DNA of 64,000 nucleotides from Rhizophagus clarus (lineage: Eukaryota; Glomeromycota; Glomeromycetes; Glomerales; Glomeraceae), in assembly GCA_015698045.1 (NCBI GenBank), contig BLAL01000180.1, positions 620,001 through 684,000 of the forward strand. The letters are read 5' to 3'. How positions within the stretch are numbered: position 1 is the stretch's first letter; the number at the start of each line of letters is the position of its first letter. The position numbers and the translations under genes are program-made. Below, in pieces: positions 11,462-23,911 of the stretch. Under the pieces are notes generated by a model. It had not been told where the DNA came from and searched no databases. It was given only the letters and a program-made list of their open reading frames with translations.

Positions 11462-14400
11462 TCATATAGCTGTAAAATAAAAACTATTTTTTATCCAAAT
11501 TCTATTCATGGTATCATGATCAAATCCTTGACATCCTCCTAAATTACAATTATGAATAAATTGTATTTTTTGCACATTATCTATTACAGTAATTGGAAAA
11601 ATGCGTCTCTATTTATTCCCTGTTGCTTGAAGGCGATAAAGTGAACATTTCAACAGTGAATGTTCAATTCCAGTATCTTCAAACCAATCCACAACAATAA
11701 AGGCATAATATTTGTCATTATTACCCTTATGTCGAAAAATCCCCTTGATGATTGTATAAGATTCTTTATGATCTTCTTCATAAATTATGACAAAATCATC
11801 AAGATGTAAGTGGACTTTTGAAAAGACACTATTTTTTTCTTCAATAGTATATGATGCTAATTTGTACCAGCTAGTTAAAGAATTTATAAGAGCTATCTCA
11901 AACTTTATATTTACATAAGATAAAAACAGTTTAGTTTTAAAACCATGCTGCAGAGTCAACAGAAGGTTATTTTGATCCTCCTTTGGCATTTTTTTTTTTT
12001 AAGGAAATGTTCGAGATAAAATTTACTGGGGATGTAACTAAATTAAAATTAGTAAATATTATATATGCATATATAATATAATATATAATATACAATTTAA
12101 TTTTACTTTCTGCATCATTATTCTGAGCTTATTCTTCAATTGAATATTTATCTTCTATAATGTACCAGTTCAAATATAATTGACCAAGATTTGTGAATCC
12201 AGTACAAGGCTTATTAAATTTTAGATCAATACCACCATCTACTAAATGTCGAATTGCAAATATTGCAAATATAGTATTATAACGCTTTAATAAATCCAAG
12301 TCTATATTTTTGCAATTTATCTTCAGTACCATTCCCTTAAAAATATGATGTACCATCTTTTTTATACCAACCTGGGTATTAATGAGTATTCCAAAGGTTT
12401 TAGCATGCATCAGAAGATACATATTAACATGTATATTTAGTAAATTAACAAAATTTGCAAAAACCTAACATATAAAAAGAATATTATTGTTAGAATCATA
12501 TTTAAATTATTCCACACTTTTTGAATTTCAATTCCATAACTATACCTTTGGAAAAATTGAAAACTCTTCTTCAAGATATTGTTGTAATTCCTTGTAGCTA
12601 TCTGATGTAAATTCTTTATTAAAAACTGTCTTCATAGTTTTTGCAACATATACCCAACAAAATATAATGTTTTTGGCACTAAATTAATTCGAAGTGCATC
12701 AATCCTTTGTTAAATAACAACTGCTTCATTATGCTTAAGATTTGATTCCTTTAAAAACTGATTTAGCAAAAATGGCATAATCATAACTAGTCTGAGAAGA
12801 TCAGACATCATAAAACTATTATGATGAGAAATCAGATTTGGTAAATTATCCCACTTTTTTGGAATTTCAAAATTTTTCCAAATTTTAATGAAATCATCTT
12901 CTCCTTCTCATGAAAATAATTCACAGGTTAACTTTAGCAGTTACCCAATCTTTTTTACGGTGGCGTGATAAATGTCATGTGATGCTTGTAGATGCTTTTC
13001 CTTTTTTAATTTATCTAAAATACAAGGCAATTGTCTTAAACCATACTTTGTACAAAGTTGGTCTCTTCTTGATGTTACTGGTTCCTAAGAAATTTCTAAA
13101 ATTTCTTTATTTGTAATATGATGATAATGTAATGTTGTCACAGTATCCTGATTATAAAAACTCTTTAATTACTTTTTAATTGTACAGGTACGACAACCTT
13201 TATTTGCATTATGTCTAAATTATTTTTAAAAAATTTCAATAGTTGTTACAAATTATATTATTAAATTGTTTTATTAAATTATTAATTAAGTCAAAATACC
13301 TTAGTACTCCTGCCAAGTCATTACCTTGAGGTAAATCTGCTATAATAATGTTCAAACTAGCAATTACTTATGCTATAGATGCCACCCAAATTATTTTAAG
13401 CAAATCCCAAATTAATTTGTACATTTTGACAGCTATAATTCCTAAATCCCAAATGTACAAATTGCAAAATTTATATATGTAATTTGTAAATTAATTTGGA
13501 TTTGTACATTTGGGCTGCTATAATCCCAAATTATTTTGGATTTGGGTGGCATCTATAACCCATGCATTTTATCCTTGAACAGTCATTATCTTACCTTTTT
13601 CAAGTTCTTTTATTTTTGAAACAAATGGTAGCATAAATTCATCAAAATTGCCACCAAATAGAACAAACCCAAGAACAAAAATGGTTTTTGATAAGTTTTC
13701 TTTGATGTGTTGGCATGTTGCTAAACTGTACATAAACACCACCTAAAGAATAATATACATTTTTAAACATGCTAAAATTGTCATAATAAAGATCTAAAAA
13801 TAGCTTATAAACTGTCATAGATGATGGTAGATCTCTGATAGAAATGTAATCAGAAGGATGTTGATATGAAAGTTTCACATCATGAATATGTCAACGGTCA
13901 TTACATTTATAAATTATTTTAGTAATATGCAATGAATCTTTAGAAATATTTTGGTGTTGAAACGTTATTAATATAGTCGCTTTTTCTAGAATTTGAGAGG
14001 TCATGATAATTGGAAATGGTTCGTCTACCAACCAAACTTCATCAATAAGAGAACGACGTTGTCTTGATAATCCTTTTAAATTTCCAGGTAAGTCATCATA
14101 ATTCAGAATTTTTGAATTCATAACTGATAATCTTCGTTATTATTTTTTAAAATTGCTCTTAATTTTTCAAGTCTTCGATGACCATTATTATCGTTATAGT
14201 AGACAAAATCACCAGATTAGTATATTACTATTTTATTAAAAATAAATTAATCAATTTTGTTAATACAGACTATAATTATATCAAACTATATTATTTATTA
14301 TCTTCTGATATTATTATTTCATTTTGTCCAAAAAGTGGAGATTCTCCCCATAGAGTTCTATGCCAAAATTCTGATTTTATTTTAGAATCAATGTCCAGTC

Positions 14401-15134
14401 CAAAATACATATGCCTTATCAGCATCGAATTATTGAGAACACGCCATATAATTTTGCTAATTAAGAGTTGATATGAAAGTTTTGAACTTCGTAAAGTTGA
14501 CAGAGTTTTTTTTTGATGAAATTTTAATAGGTTTTGTTATTATTGGTAGTAAAGGAAGATGTTTTTTCCAAAATTGGAATCTTCTGATATTTTTTACTAC
14601 ATGAGTGGGCTCAAATTGAGGATTGTGAATGATGTTAGCAAGATCTTTATATGCTTTTGTAGAAATATTGTATTTCTGGAGCCAACAGAATAGAGCAGTA
14701 GTTGTATAATTATTGAAGTAAGGTAAAAATTTACCATCACAGGATGGTATCTTGTCTTTATCTAAAGCTTCAATAATTTGATGTATGTTATTGTTCTCGT
14801 TGTTGTTACCTTTCTCTTTTTCTTCGTCATTATAGTCGTTGTGACTTTCCTCTTCTTCATCATCATTGTGACCTTTCTCTTCTTCACCTTCCTCATTGTA
14901 ATAATCTTCCTCTTCGTTATAATCTTCCTCTTCATCATCATCATCACCATCTTCATTTGATGATTTATCAATTACATTATCCCTCAAAATTATATCATTA
15001 TCATAATGCTGAAAATATATTGATTCATTGTCATTTCTATTAATGTCCTCTATATCGATGTCTTCAGATAACATTTCATTGTTATTTTCAGTTGAATTTG
15101 CTGTTATCTCATTACGACTAGTATGAGAAAACTG
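11462..15134 (-). pseudogene. Old Plavaka/CACTA-like transposase, 3' part
   Basis: Minus-strand remnant in several frames. From 15134 down: a Ser/Asn and Asp/Glu-rich leader, then PSCDGKFLPYFNNYTTTALFC, LWLVDEPFPIIMTSQ-type motifs, a YYSLGGVYVQFSNMPTHQRKL block (13642-13878) equivalent to QYSVGVIYAVFCNLPRNER in the intact copy at 17-20 kb, a LLKLTCELFS..GEDDFIKIWKNF block near 12.9 kb, HAKTFGILINTQVGIKKMVH (12129-12422) and a C-terminal domain (11609-11989) continuing past a stop as RRIFPITVIDNVQKIQF to a TGA at 11462. These match a multicopy family I recall from Rhizophagus. Stops and frame changes are many, and a 184-bp MITE interrupts it. The 5' end lies across the 15135-24943 insertion (24944-25051). 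Apparent initiation near 15137 is an artefact, since the frame enters from the element end. Confidence 0.8.
13374..13557. mobile_element. 184-bp MITE inside the old transposase
   Basis: Inverted ends TATAGATGCCACCCAAAT match perfectly over 18 bp. The interior also has inverted and direct copies of CCCAAATGTACAAAT and CCCAAATTA. The surrounding transposase frame (ENAWVIA...ADLPQGNDLA) is interrupted here, giving an independent sign of insertion. Superfamily not assigned. Confidence 0.75.
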
Positions 15135-15690
15135 CACAGGTCGAATGAAAAAAAATCGGATTTTGCTCTATTTAAAATAGCCTTGCCGACTTCAATATAG
15201 AATATGCCAAATTTTGCTTATTTTAGTATAGCCATATCTATTTTTGCCGATTTTTGTTAAATTCCGATTTTTCAGTCATAAATGCCGATTTTAGCGGCCG
15301 ATTTTTACCTTTTTTTAAATAAATGCCGATATTTAAACCGGAGATATTATATTTATTATATACTTTACCCTTTTCGTATAGTTCGAATAAAGGATTTTAT
15401 CTTATTTAAAATTCCCTTGCCGACTTCAATAAGGCTTTGCCGATTATTTTACTAATTTTTTGCCGATTTTTGTTAACTTCCGATTTTTCATCCAGAAATG
15501 CCGATTTTAGCGGCCGATTTTTACCTTTTTTTAATTAAATGCCGATATTTAAACCGGAGATATTATATTTAGTGTAAACTTTACCGCTTTTGACACAGGT
15601 CGAATAAAGATTTTACTCTATTTAAAATAGCCTTTGCCGATATTTAAATTGTAATATTTCGTAATTTTACATCATAGGATTTTTGAAATT
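15135..15690. repeat. Left subterminal repeats of the CACTA-like element
   Basis: Three diverged tandem copies of about 230 bp, beginning near 15135, 15368 and 15595; the third again starts CACAGGTCGAATAAAG, echoing the terminus. Each holds CTATTTAAAATAGCC or a variant, TTGCCGACTTCAATA, several CCGATTTTT motifs, GCCGATTTTAGCGGCCGAT and AAACCGGAGATATTATAT. Such arrays are typical binding sites of the accessory protein in plant CACTA elements; that role here is inference. Confidence 0.85.
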
Positions 15691-16197
15691 ATTTATTATA
15701 CTAATAAATATAAGATACTATTCTAAATATTCTACTTGTTTTGTACATTGAATTCCCAGTTGGTTCGATTTCACAAACAATAACTGAAGTATTCATAAGG
15801 TTGAACAGTGATAATCGAAACTGATGAGATCGCATTGATAAGGCCTATTCCTAAAAAGTTAATTAATCACATTTAATTAAACGCTATTTAATTGTACTAT
15901 TTTTTTTTTTTTTCAAAAAAAAACTTTCTTTCTGAAAGAAGAGTCTGCCTCCTATACCGTTTGCCGTCGTGCATAGTGTGTTATAGGAAAGGTGGGCTAG
16001 GTGGCCACCTAAAGTTTGTAAATAACTCTGGTACCAAAGTTGATGATCTATTTACTATACATAGACCTCTCGCTTCGAATTTTGGTTATGATAATTCCGC
16101 CTCCTCTGTCGCATTATTCGTCGAAGTCTAAATAGATATCATTATGACTTATGAGTAAAATATTTACAATAATAATGTAAATTCTTTAATCATAGTT

Positions 16198-16453
16198 AAA
16201 ATAGGCATGATGGGATAACTCATATATCATGAGCTCTGTCTGTGCGAAGTGCCGTTTTATTTATAATCAAAGTAGACTTAAGTCGTAAGTAACTTTGATT
16301 ATCATTGATTAGGAAAGTACATGCAACGAAAATCCTTTATCAAGGGGTAAAATAGGCATGATGGGATAACTCATATATCATGAGCTCTGTCTGTGCGAAG
16401 TGCCGTTTTATTTATAATCAAAGTAGGCTTAAGTCGTAAGTAACTTGATTATA
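16198..16453. repeat. Direct duplication of about 147-bp period near the left end
   Basis: The block starting AAAATAGGCATGATGGGATA and running through CATGAGCTCTGTCTGTGCGA to TTAAGTCGTAAGTAAC occurs twice (16198-16305 and 16345-16453) almost without change. It contains the self-complementary ATATATCATGAGCTC. It lies between the subterminal repeats and the transposase 3' end; more GCCGATTTGCAATAC motifs follow at about 16557 and 16735. Confidence 0.9.
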
Positions 16454-16954
16454 ACAATGATGATTATTGGAGAATTAAGTTGCAACATTTTTAAACATTT
16501 TTGAATAAGTGCCGTATTAATTTAATGTAATTGTTACCCTTTTCAAATAAGAAGGGCCGATTTGCAATACAGCTTTGCCGGCCTTAAATGTATTTATATA
16601 GCCAGAATAATTGTTTTATACTTTATGTGATATTTAATTAAAATAAAATAAACCTTTGATATCTAAAAATTATTACATGATTAGAGTTATTAATCACAAA
16701 GTATGGTGCTTGTATCGTAATGCCGTAATAAAAGACCGATTTGCAATACAACTTTGCCGGCTCAAAATAAGATCTCTTGTTATCTGAATTATCTGATTTT
16801 TCACGCGGTTAGAATTAATTACGGTATATGTAACCTTTATCGTTATTCTTGTGCCAAAAAAAAATGATTGTTATAATTTAATCAAATACAAATGCTATAA
16901 TTGAATTCGCCATTCCGATTTTACATATAATTCATTTTATATTATATAAAGTTT

Positions 16955-19900
16955 TTAAAACGAAATTTTTTTATTTAAAGGAATCACAGCCATATATTCT
17001 TTTGTTTTTCTCGTCCCAGTATCAAAATTACATTTAATGAATTTTCCTATTATATGATGTATGGGTATAATACTGTCTCTTCTCATATCATAAAACTCAT
17101 TTGTCCATAATTCCATATTACATGATTTTATGTCGTTATCTACTTGGCAATAATATCTTGTACTATGATCTTGAACCGGTTTGTACCATTTGACTAACGC
17201 TAATGAATGGGTTAATGATCGTGAACTATTTAAATGAATAGTATGCTCAAAATAAAATTGTACTTGACCGGGATAAACATCGATCGATCCATCATAATGT
17301 ACAAATCGAGCTAATATATATGAGGATTTTTCGTGACGAGCAGCCTGAACAGAACCATATATGTCCGCCCCAATTCTTATTCTCCCATATTGTATAATTC
17401 TAGGGTTTACGACAGTACCGTTATTTGAACCTATTATAGAGTAGATGGAGATGAAACAATAATCATTATACAAACTATTATAAAATTCTACCAGTAGGTC
17501 CAAAATTTGGTTTGGAAGGGTAGTTTCTTTGCGCGGTTTCATTAGCAACCCAGGAAAACATTCCGTTCCGTAAGCCGAATCTTCCTCAATAAGAGATAGT
17601 CTTATAAAATTTTGATACTCATCGCTCGCAAAATCATCAAGTGCAGCCAAGCTGCCAACAGATTTTCTTGGTTCTATTATCTCCAAGGAGGAAAATAAGT
17701 GATCGTTGTCACAATTTGAGAGGAAGTATTGAAGGATTGTATTTTCGGACATAATTCTTAGTAGTTCAGGTTCAATATTACGTCTGCTATTATTATAAGA
17801 ACCTACAATTTTTAAAAATAATTAATAACATTGCGATTTTCAAATCGGAAAAATTAAATCACGTACCTAAAATTCTGTTCATCCGTTCAAAGCTATAACA
17901 CCAGAATGAGGACAAAGGACCATAGTCTAATGCGCATTCACAGATATGGAGACAGAGATGCAGATTAGGACTTATTTTTTCTTGACCATATTTTTGTTCA
18001 ATTAATTTGTTCATCTCTATCAGTCTTGTAAACGCTTCATTTAACATATTTTTTTGTAGCTCTCGGTTTGTTAAGATCTTGCAAGCGCGCACGAAATATG
18101 CAAGAATTTTTCGGTCGATGTATCCAAGGAAACTCCATGTGATAGGTATTGCAAAAATTAACATGAAGGTTTTCCACATGTCCGCCGTGAAACTTGAGAA
18201 TCCTTCACCGGTAGCTATTCTGACAGGGCGGCGTCCAAGGTCACTTGGGAACTTTATCATGTCAGCTCTCTCTTGCATAATTTTGAGCTTTTCGTTATTT
18301 AATATACCTTCGCCTATCCAGAGTTTCGTTACGATCCATTTCGCAACACCGAGAAAAAGGCAATGCATAGGATCAACCACGCAAAAGCGAACAGGATTAA
18401 AATAAAGCAAGCGGTATATCTCCGACCAGCGAACATGATGTTCAGAGACATGGGCTCTTCGTGCTTCTTCAGTTGCACATTGTTTCCACTCACTTGCTTT
18501 TTCTCTTATTTCATTAATATCTCGCTCAACAAACCAGTCGTCTAAATCTGCAAACCCCCCAAAATTTGGTTGATTGTTTATAAAATTTGCCGATTTGTAA
18601 CATCGGTAGCATGCAATATGAGCCGAGATGAAACCACATAATTTCCGAGACGCAGGGACGTCGCTAGAACAGCCAATGATTGCACCACGGACAAATCGAC
18701 CGTTGTTGTATTCGTTTGTTTTTATAAAATAGCCATTCCACAAACGATTTAACTGGTTAACGATCGGATACAAATAATTGTTAATTTCATGTTGGCTTGG
18801 TTCTTTCGGACCAGGCATTACTGCTAGTGTGAGAATATTGTGTGGCTTGAAGCGTTCATTACGCGGCAAATTACAAAAAACGGCATAAATCACACCAACA
18901 GAATATTGTGAATTTACGAATGGCTGGAACCAATCCATATTTAACATTAATCCGATATGAGTATCGGCAAATTCTTTTGTAAAAAACAGCGCACCATCAT
19001 CATCTGTAAAACTTTTCCAGACCCTACCATCATAGATATCGAATAAAGCTTCAGTTCCGTTTTTCCTTTCTGACCACTTCCGACATGACATTTCAAAATT
19101 TTTGCGATTAAAAAAAAGGGTCAATTGTTGCTTAATATTTATTAACGGGAATGTCATTATCGGACGGAAAATGGGATTATTACTACTATTATTACTATCT
19201 ATTTTCGTTAATAGAGGGTTATTGCATTGTTGTCGAAATCGTTCTATTCTGTGATTTGGATAGTTTACAAAACTGCAAGTTGGTATTTCAGTATTGTCTA
19301 ATAATTCTTTTATATCATACAATTTGTGACATCTGTCACAGGCTGCATATTTAATTATCGTTGTGGATATCCCCAACACCTTTTTAGCCATATATAAAGA
19401 GGAAGGAAAAGATGAAAATTTATTTTCATCTATTGTCAAAAGAAAAAATCTTAAGAACTTGAACAAAGAATCTATAGCTACATTGGAAAGTTTAAATCGT
19501 TGTTGATATTGTAATATCCACAAAATAGTCCAAGTATAATTATCATTAATGTTAATGTTAGGAAGAATTGGTTCGCCGTCATCGAAATCTGTTGATGCAA
19601 AATTGACTTCCTCATCGTCATCATCTTCATAATCATCGGAATAATTAGAATCGCTATCTTCAGTATCTCCATTTTTATCGTCATCATCTTCAGAATCCCC
19701 GTCTTGATCATTCTCGTTTCTTACATTATCCAATAATAAATTTTCAAGAACAAGATTGGATATTTTTCCTTTCTTTATCGTTCGATGTTTTGCCGATTCA
19801 TGTATAGGTGTCTTCTTTGTTAAAAAGAAATAGTTTCTTGTGAGTAATGGTTCAATATCTTCGGACAATGGTTCAATATATTCAGACAATTGTTCAATAT

Positions 19901-20168
19901 CTTCGGATAATTGTTCAGTTATATCAGGTGATGTATCATTTATCCCTTGTATTGGGTCGCATTCCATTACATCTTCATCAACAGCATCAGATGATATAAC
20001 ATTTGAAGAACCTTCTTGATAATTGTTACCAAAATTATTATTCGCATTAGATTTTAATTTATATTTTAACTCATGTTTCAGTTTAGTCCTTGGATCAACC
20101 AATTTACCGTTACATTCTTTACAGAAACAATGCACTTTGGTTCTGGTTCTTGTATCTAGAGATTCCGA

Positions 20169-20171
<3 letters not shown>
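16955..20171 (-). CDS. Plavaka/CACTA-like (tnp2-type) transposase, two exons
   Basis: Predicted transposase of the 15135-24943 element, 1050 aa from join(20171..17867, 17802..16955) on the minus strand. The 64-base intron has a GTACGT donor and TTGTAG acceptor, and the join restores the family motif ERMNRILGSYNN. Layout: Cys/His cluster at 15-33 (CFCKEC...H), acidic linker about 150-200, Cys pairs near 278-281 and 299-316, then the core with LMLNMDWFQPF (Asp about 413), GCSSDVPASRKLCG (Asp about 504), HIACYRCYKS, and Glu in SFERMNRILG. These acidic residues are my candidates for the DDE triad. The C-terminal region ends VIPLNKKISF. No stops or shifts. The start is the ATG just after a long poly(A) run in the mRNA sense. 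It probably excises and inserts the element through the TIRs, perhaps with help from the partner gene at 21777. Confidence 0.92.

Positions 20172-20210
<39 letters not shown>
20172..20210 (-). promoter_or_regulatory. Poly(A) leader immediately before the transposase start codon
   Basis: An almost pure T run on the plus strand, nearly 40 bases, abuts the transposase ATG (20171). In the mRNA it would be a poly(A) tract right before AUG. It may be a simple slippage tract or influence translation; the sequence alone cannot decide. Its length should be confirmed in reads because homopolymers are error-prone. Confidence 0.6.
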
Positions 20211-20212
<2 letters not shown>

Positions 20213-21776
20213 GAATTGCAAATCAATCTAATTGGTTCGGCAATCCCGATTCTTGGTCCATTTTTGTCAAGGCACAGCTTGGTAATTAAGCTATTTTGAT
20301 AATAACACATGACAATGATGTCAAGACCAATGTATTTTATCAAATACTAAAATATAATTTTATTTTTGCTAATTCTCTAATTAAATTTGGTATTAAGGGG
20401 TATAATTATACTAGAAAATTTTTTCAAATTCAATTAATCCGATTCTTGAAACATGTCAATCGACTTACTAATAAATCTCATATATCATCACGAATTCGAA
20501 AGATCCAAATAATTTAAGTAGAGATGTAGCAATTTCCTATTCACAGATTAAAATGCGAGAGTTATAAAAAAAGTGTCTTAGTTGTTCGCAACTGCAACAA
20601 CATCAAAATTTAACACTTGGCCTATTCTTTCGAATATATCAAAAATTAGGAAAAACTATATTTCATTTTTTTTTTATATATTTTCTTTCAAGTCGTCAAT
20701 TTCTAGTACATCAGTATCATTTAAAGCTGTTAACGAGATATCAAATATTTATTATTTTATCTTTTATTGAGTCGCTTACAATAATACGTTGAGTTATAGC
20801 ATATATACGTTTATTCTAACAATCAGTCATGGTTAAAATTACTTGTTAATTAATAGAATTGTTTTAATAAATCTTTAATTCTTCTTTTGCCCTTGGCAGT
20901 TGGCACAGACGTACAGTTTGTTAATACCACGTGACTAGATAGTGCATAAATGTCACCCGACGTGATTGGCAGGAGCTATAAAGTTTGTTTGCGTTTACCG
21001 CGTTTACCATGCACGTTCTACAAATCGGTGATTTCCAATTTGTTTACGTTTACTATAAATTTGCTCGTGAGTATGGTACATTTGCGTACGTTTACCACGC
21101 TTTCTTTCTTTTTTCTCCACGTTTTAGTACGATGCAACAAATTTTCTTTGTTGCCTTTCGTTTTTTTCGTTAATGGTTGACGATATTTTTCGCCTTATTT
21201 TTCGCCTTATTTTCGTCGGCTTAACAAAGTAAGCATATTTCTTTTCGCCAATTATATTTCCTGTCGGAAAAACCAGCTTCCGTAAGTATAACTTTATCAA
21301 GCTTCAAATGTGTTATTACTAATTTGGACATGTTATTTATGATAATGATATAATATTTAGTTTATTAATATATTTTAATTAATTCATTGATATACTTTAT
21401 TGATATATTTTAATTAATTTATTGATATTTTTAATTATTAATTGTTTACTGATATATTTTAATTAATTTATTGATATATTCTATTAATTGATAACGCTAT
21501 AATATTTAGTTTATTGATATATTTTAATTAATTGATAGCGATATAATATCTAGTTTACTGATATATTTAAATATTGATTGATTTATCTTAATTTAATTAA
21601 TGTAGTTTACTGATTATTTTAAATAATACATTTTAATTAATTGAAAGCGATATAATATCAAGTTTATTTAATTTATTGATTTATTTTAATTAATATTGAT
21701 AGCGATATATTTTATTAAATGATAACGAGTCTTATTAATTTAATCTATCTTTTATTTTAATCAGACGATAACGAAA
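20211..21776. promoter_or_regulatory. Divergent promoter region between the two transposon genes
   Basis: The two genes of the element are transcribed away from this 1.6-kb stretch. At 20980-21100 the motif GTTTAC recurs about five times (GCGTTTACCGCGTTTACCA, GTTTACGTTTACTA, CGTTTACCACGC), in a less AT-rich setting than its surroundings. TTTTTCGCCTTA repeats follow at 21188-21215. 21335-21730 is a degenerate repeat of TTGATATATTTTAATTAATT units. No further open gene seen; a non-coding first exon ending near CTTCCGTAAGTAT (about 21278) is possible. Confidence 0.5.
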
Positions 21777-23911
21777 ATGGTTCAGAAGACGTAAGTAACG
21801 GTTATATATAGAGCCTTTGTTTCTTGTTTAATCTTTAAATTATCAAATTATCAATATCATAATGAGAAAATTCAAACCTTTAAATTTAATTCCTATTTCT
21901 CGTGATGGCTCTCATCCTCATATTAGATCTCAACGAAATGAATCTAGTTCCCGTTCCCAATCTTGTCAATCTCGGCATCAAACTCATATTAATCGATCTC
22001 GTAGTCGCTCAAAATCTCGCTCAATGACTCGTCAACCTCGATCTCGCCCATCTCGATCCAAATCTCGTTATTATCATTCCGAATCCCAACGATCGCGTTC
22101 CCATCGCTCTCGCTCCCCTCATCGTTCCCAACGATCGCGTTCCCATCGCTCTCGCTCCCCTCATCGTTCCCATCATTCTCATTCTCATCAACGTCGATCT
22201 CGCTCCCCTCATCGTTCCCATCATTCTCGTTCCCATCAACGTCGATCTCGATCTCGCTCTCATTCCCCTCATCGACATCAATCACGCTCTCAATCTCAAC
22301 ATAATCGAAACTATCAAAATGTCTCTAGAGGGAGATCAATTACAAAAAGTAATATTGTTTTATATTAGTGCTAATTAAATTTCATTTTACTTATACTATA
22401 CCAATTTAACGTTATTGTTATAGGATCTTTAACCGATCTATCTTTAACAATTCCTTCTTCTTCACCTCCAGCGAGCGGTAGTATTTCTTTCACGTTTCTT
22501 TACTTACTTGCACGTAAAATTTTTTATACTAAATGATTTATATTAAATACTGATTTATAATAGGTGCTAACAACAGAGAAGTCAGCGAATTAAGAAGCAT
22601 GATTTCAAATCTTACCAAACGTGTGGAAGTGCTAACGGAAGAAAGAACGAGTGAAGGACCAAGAAATAGAAGCCTATCCCCAGTTCTGTCCAGAGAGAAT
22701 CGGCGTGCCCTTCCTCCAATAACTGATAAAAATTTCAAAAAAACCGTTCATGTAAATATATCTTTATTTTATTAAATATTTCTCTTTTGTATTGATCGTT
22801 AAAAAATGAGTGTTATATTAAATAGGATGAGGTAATCCATATTATAAACAACCTCGATTCGTCGATTCTTTTCGACACGTCAAAGACATTTAGTAAACAA
22901 AAAAAGTCGATAAATAAGAAGCTTCTACCAGCCGTCAAAGCAGCGATGCCTCCTTCATTAGAGGTATACGATACAGAACTTTTAAAAGTAATAAAACAGC
23001 TACACAAATCATGGCGGGAGATTTGGAAATTAAAAAAGGAGGGTAAGATAGATGAACACAATAAACGGCAACACATGACGTCGAGGAGAGATCAGGTGTG
23101 AAATTCATTATTTAAAATGACAATGTATATAATCTATTAATTATTTTAATTTACTCTTTAATAGAAAATGACAAGAAGACGCAAAGGTCTCCAACACATG
23201 ATCTTCACGCAAGACAGCATTCTAGATGATTGTCGTCCTGAAAATATGACTAGGGAAGTATTTATTAAAGATTGCGAAAAGGCAGTAAATACCGCAGAAG
23301 TCCATTCGGATGAATGGTCTACTGAAGACGAAGTTCTGGCAAATGAAGAGCGTAACGATAACATAAGATCAGGAAGGTTGATAAGTACAAATTCTGTAAT
23401 TAAGATTCACAATAAGGAGTGGAGGTCTTCTAGAGTACGTAAAGTTGCGAAAGTTTAAAACATAGGCGTTTATGCTAATAAGTTATAAATTTATCATTAG
23501 GTTAAAAGAATCTTATTTCGAGCGGACGAGATCGGAGTAAGCATCGGAACCGGGTTAAGTCGCAAACGTTACCGTCTAGACGATATCGATAAAAAAAGCA
23601 GACCAACACAAGACATGGCTAATTGGTGGATATCATCAAGGTGGATTGAACCAGAATCTGATGATGATGATGATGATGAGGATAACGACGGTGATAATAA
23701 CGATGATGATAATAATGGTAATGATGATAATAACGATGATGACAATAATGGTAATGGTGATAATAACGATGATGGCAATAATGGTAATGCTGATAAAAAT
23801 GATGGAACTAATGAAGAACAAAACGATGATAATAATGGTAATTTAGAAGTAGATGAGCACCAAGGTCCCTTTTACTTAGAAGTACCGGTCGATATCAGAA
23901 GACGTACATAA
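21777..23911 (+). CDS. RS-rich/acidic accessory protein of the CACTA-like element, seven exons
   Basis: Proposed join(21777..21790, 21867..22348, 22424..22477, 22564..22751, 22826..23095, 23165..23434, 23501..23911): 562 aa, all introns GT-AG, all phases consistent, no stop. I do not recognise the family. Residues about 15-160 are a low-complexity RS/RH domain (RSRSPHRS-type repeats), as in splicing and RNA-binding factors. Exon 4 carries a short heptad-like helix (REVSELRSMISNLTKRVEVL). Exons 5-7 are well-mixed sequence with HKSWREIWKLKKEG, RRRKGLQHMIFTQDSILDD and ANWWISSRW. A D/N-rich acidic tract follows at about 480-540. The first 14-bp exon is less certain; the ATG at 21862 is an alternative start. 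Position, divergent to the transposase and inside the same TIRs, suggests a role like En/Spm TnpA: binding subterminal repeats or aiding transposition. That is inference. Confidence 0.8.

Noticed and set aside
12910-13116. Plus-strand 68-residue frame, and a CACAGGTTAAC at 12922 resembling a CACTA-type end
   Set aside because: Both overlap the minus-strand transposase remnant (LLKLTCELFS), which explains the sequence; no partner end.
14762-14971. Met/Lys-rich and Phe/Ile/Val-rich frames around the acidic region
   Set aside because: Alternative readings of a GAT/GAA-rich acidic linker in the old transposase.
15750-15790. tRNA-like GGTTCGATT arm
   Set aside because: No acceptor, D or anticodon stems could be folded around it.
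21989-22285. Minus-strand Asp/Glu/Asn-rich frame opposite the RS domain
   Set aside because: Complement of Arg/Ser/His codons; the plus-strand spliced gene explains it.
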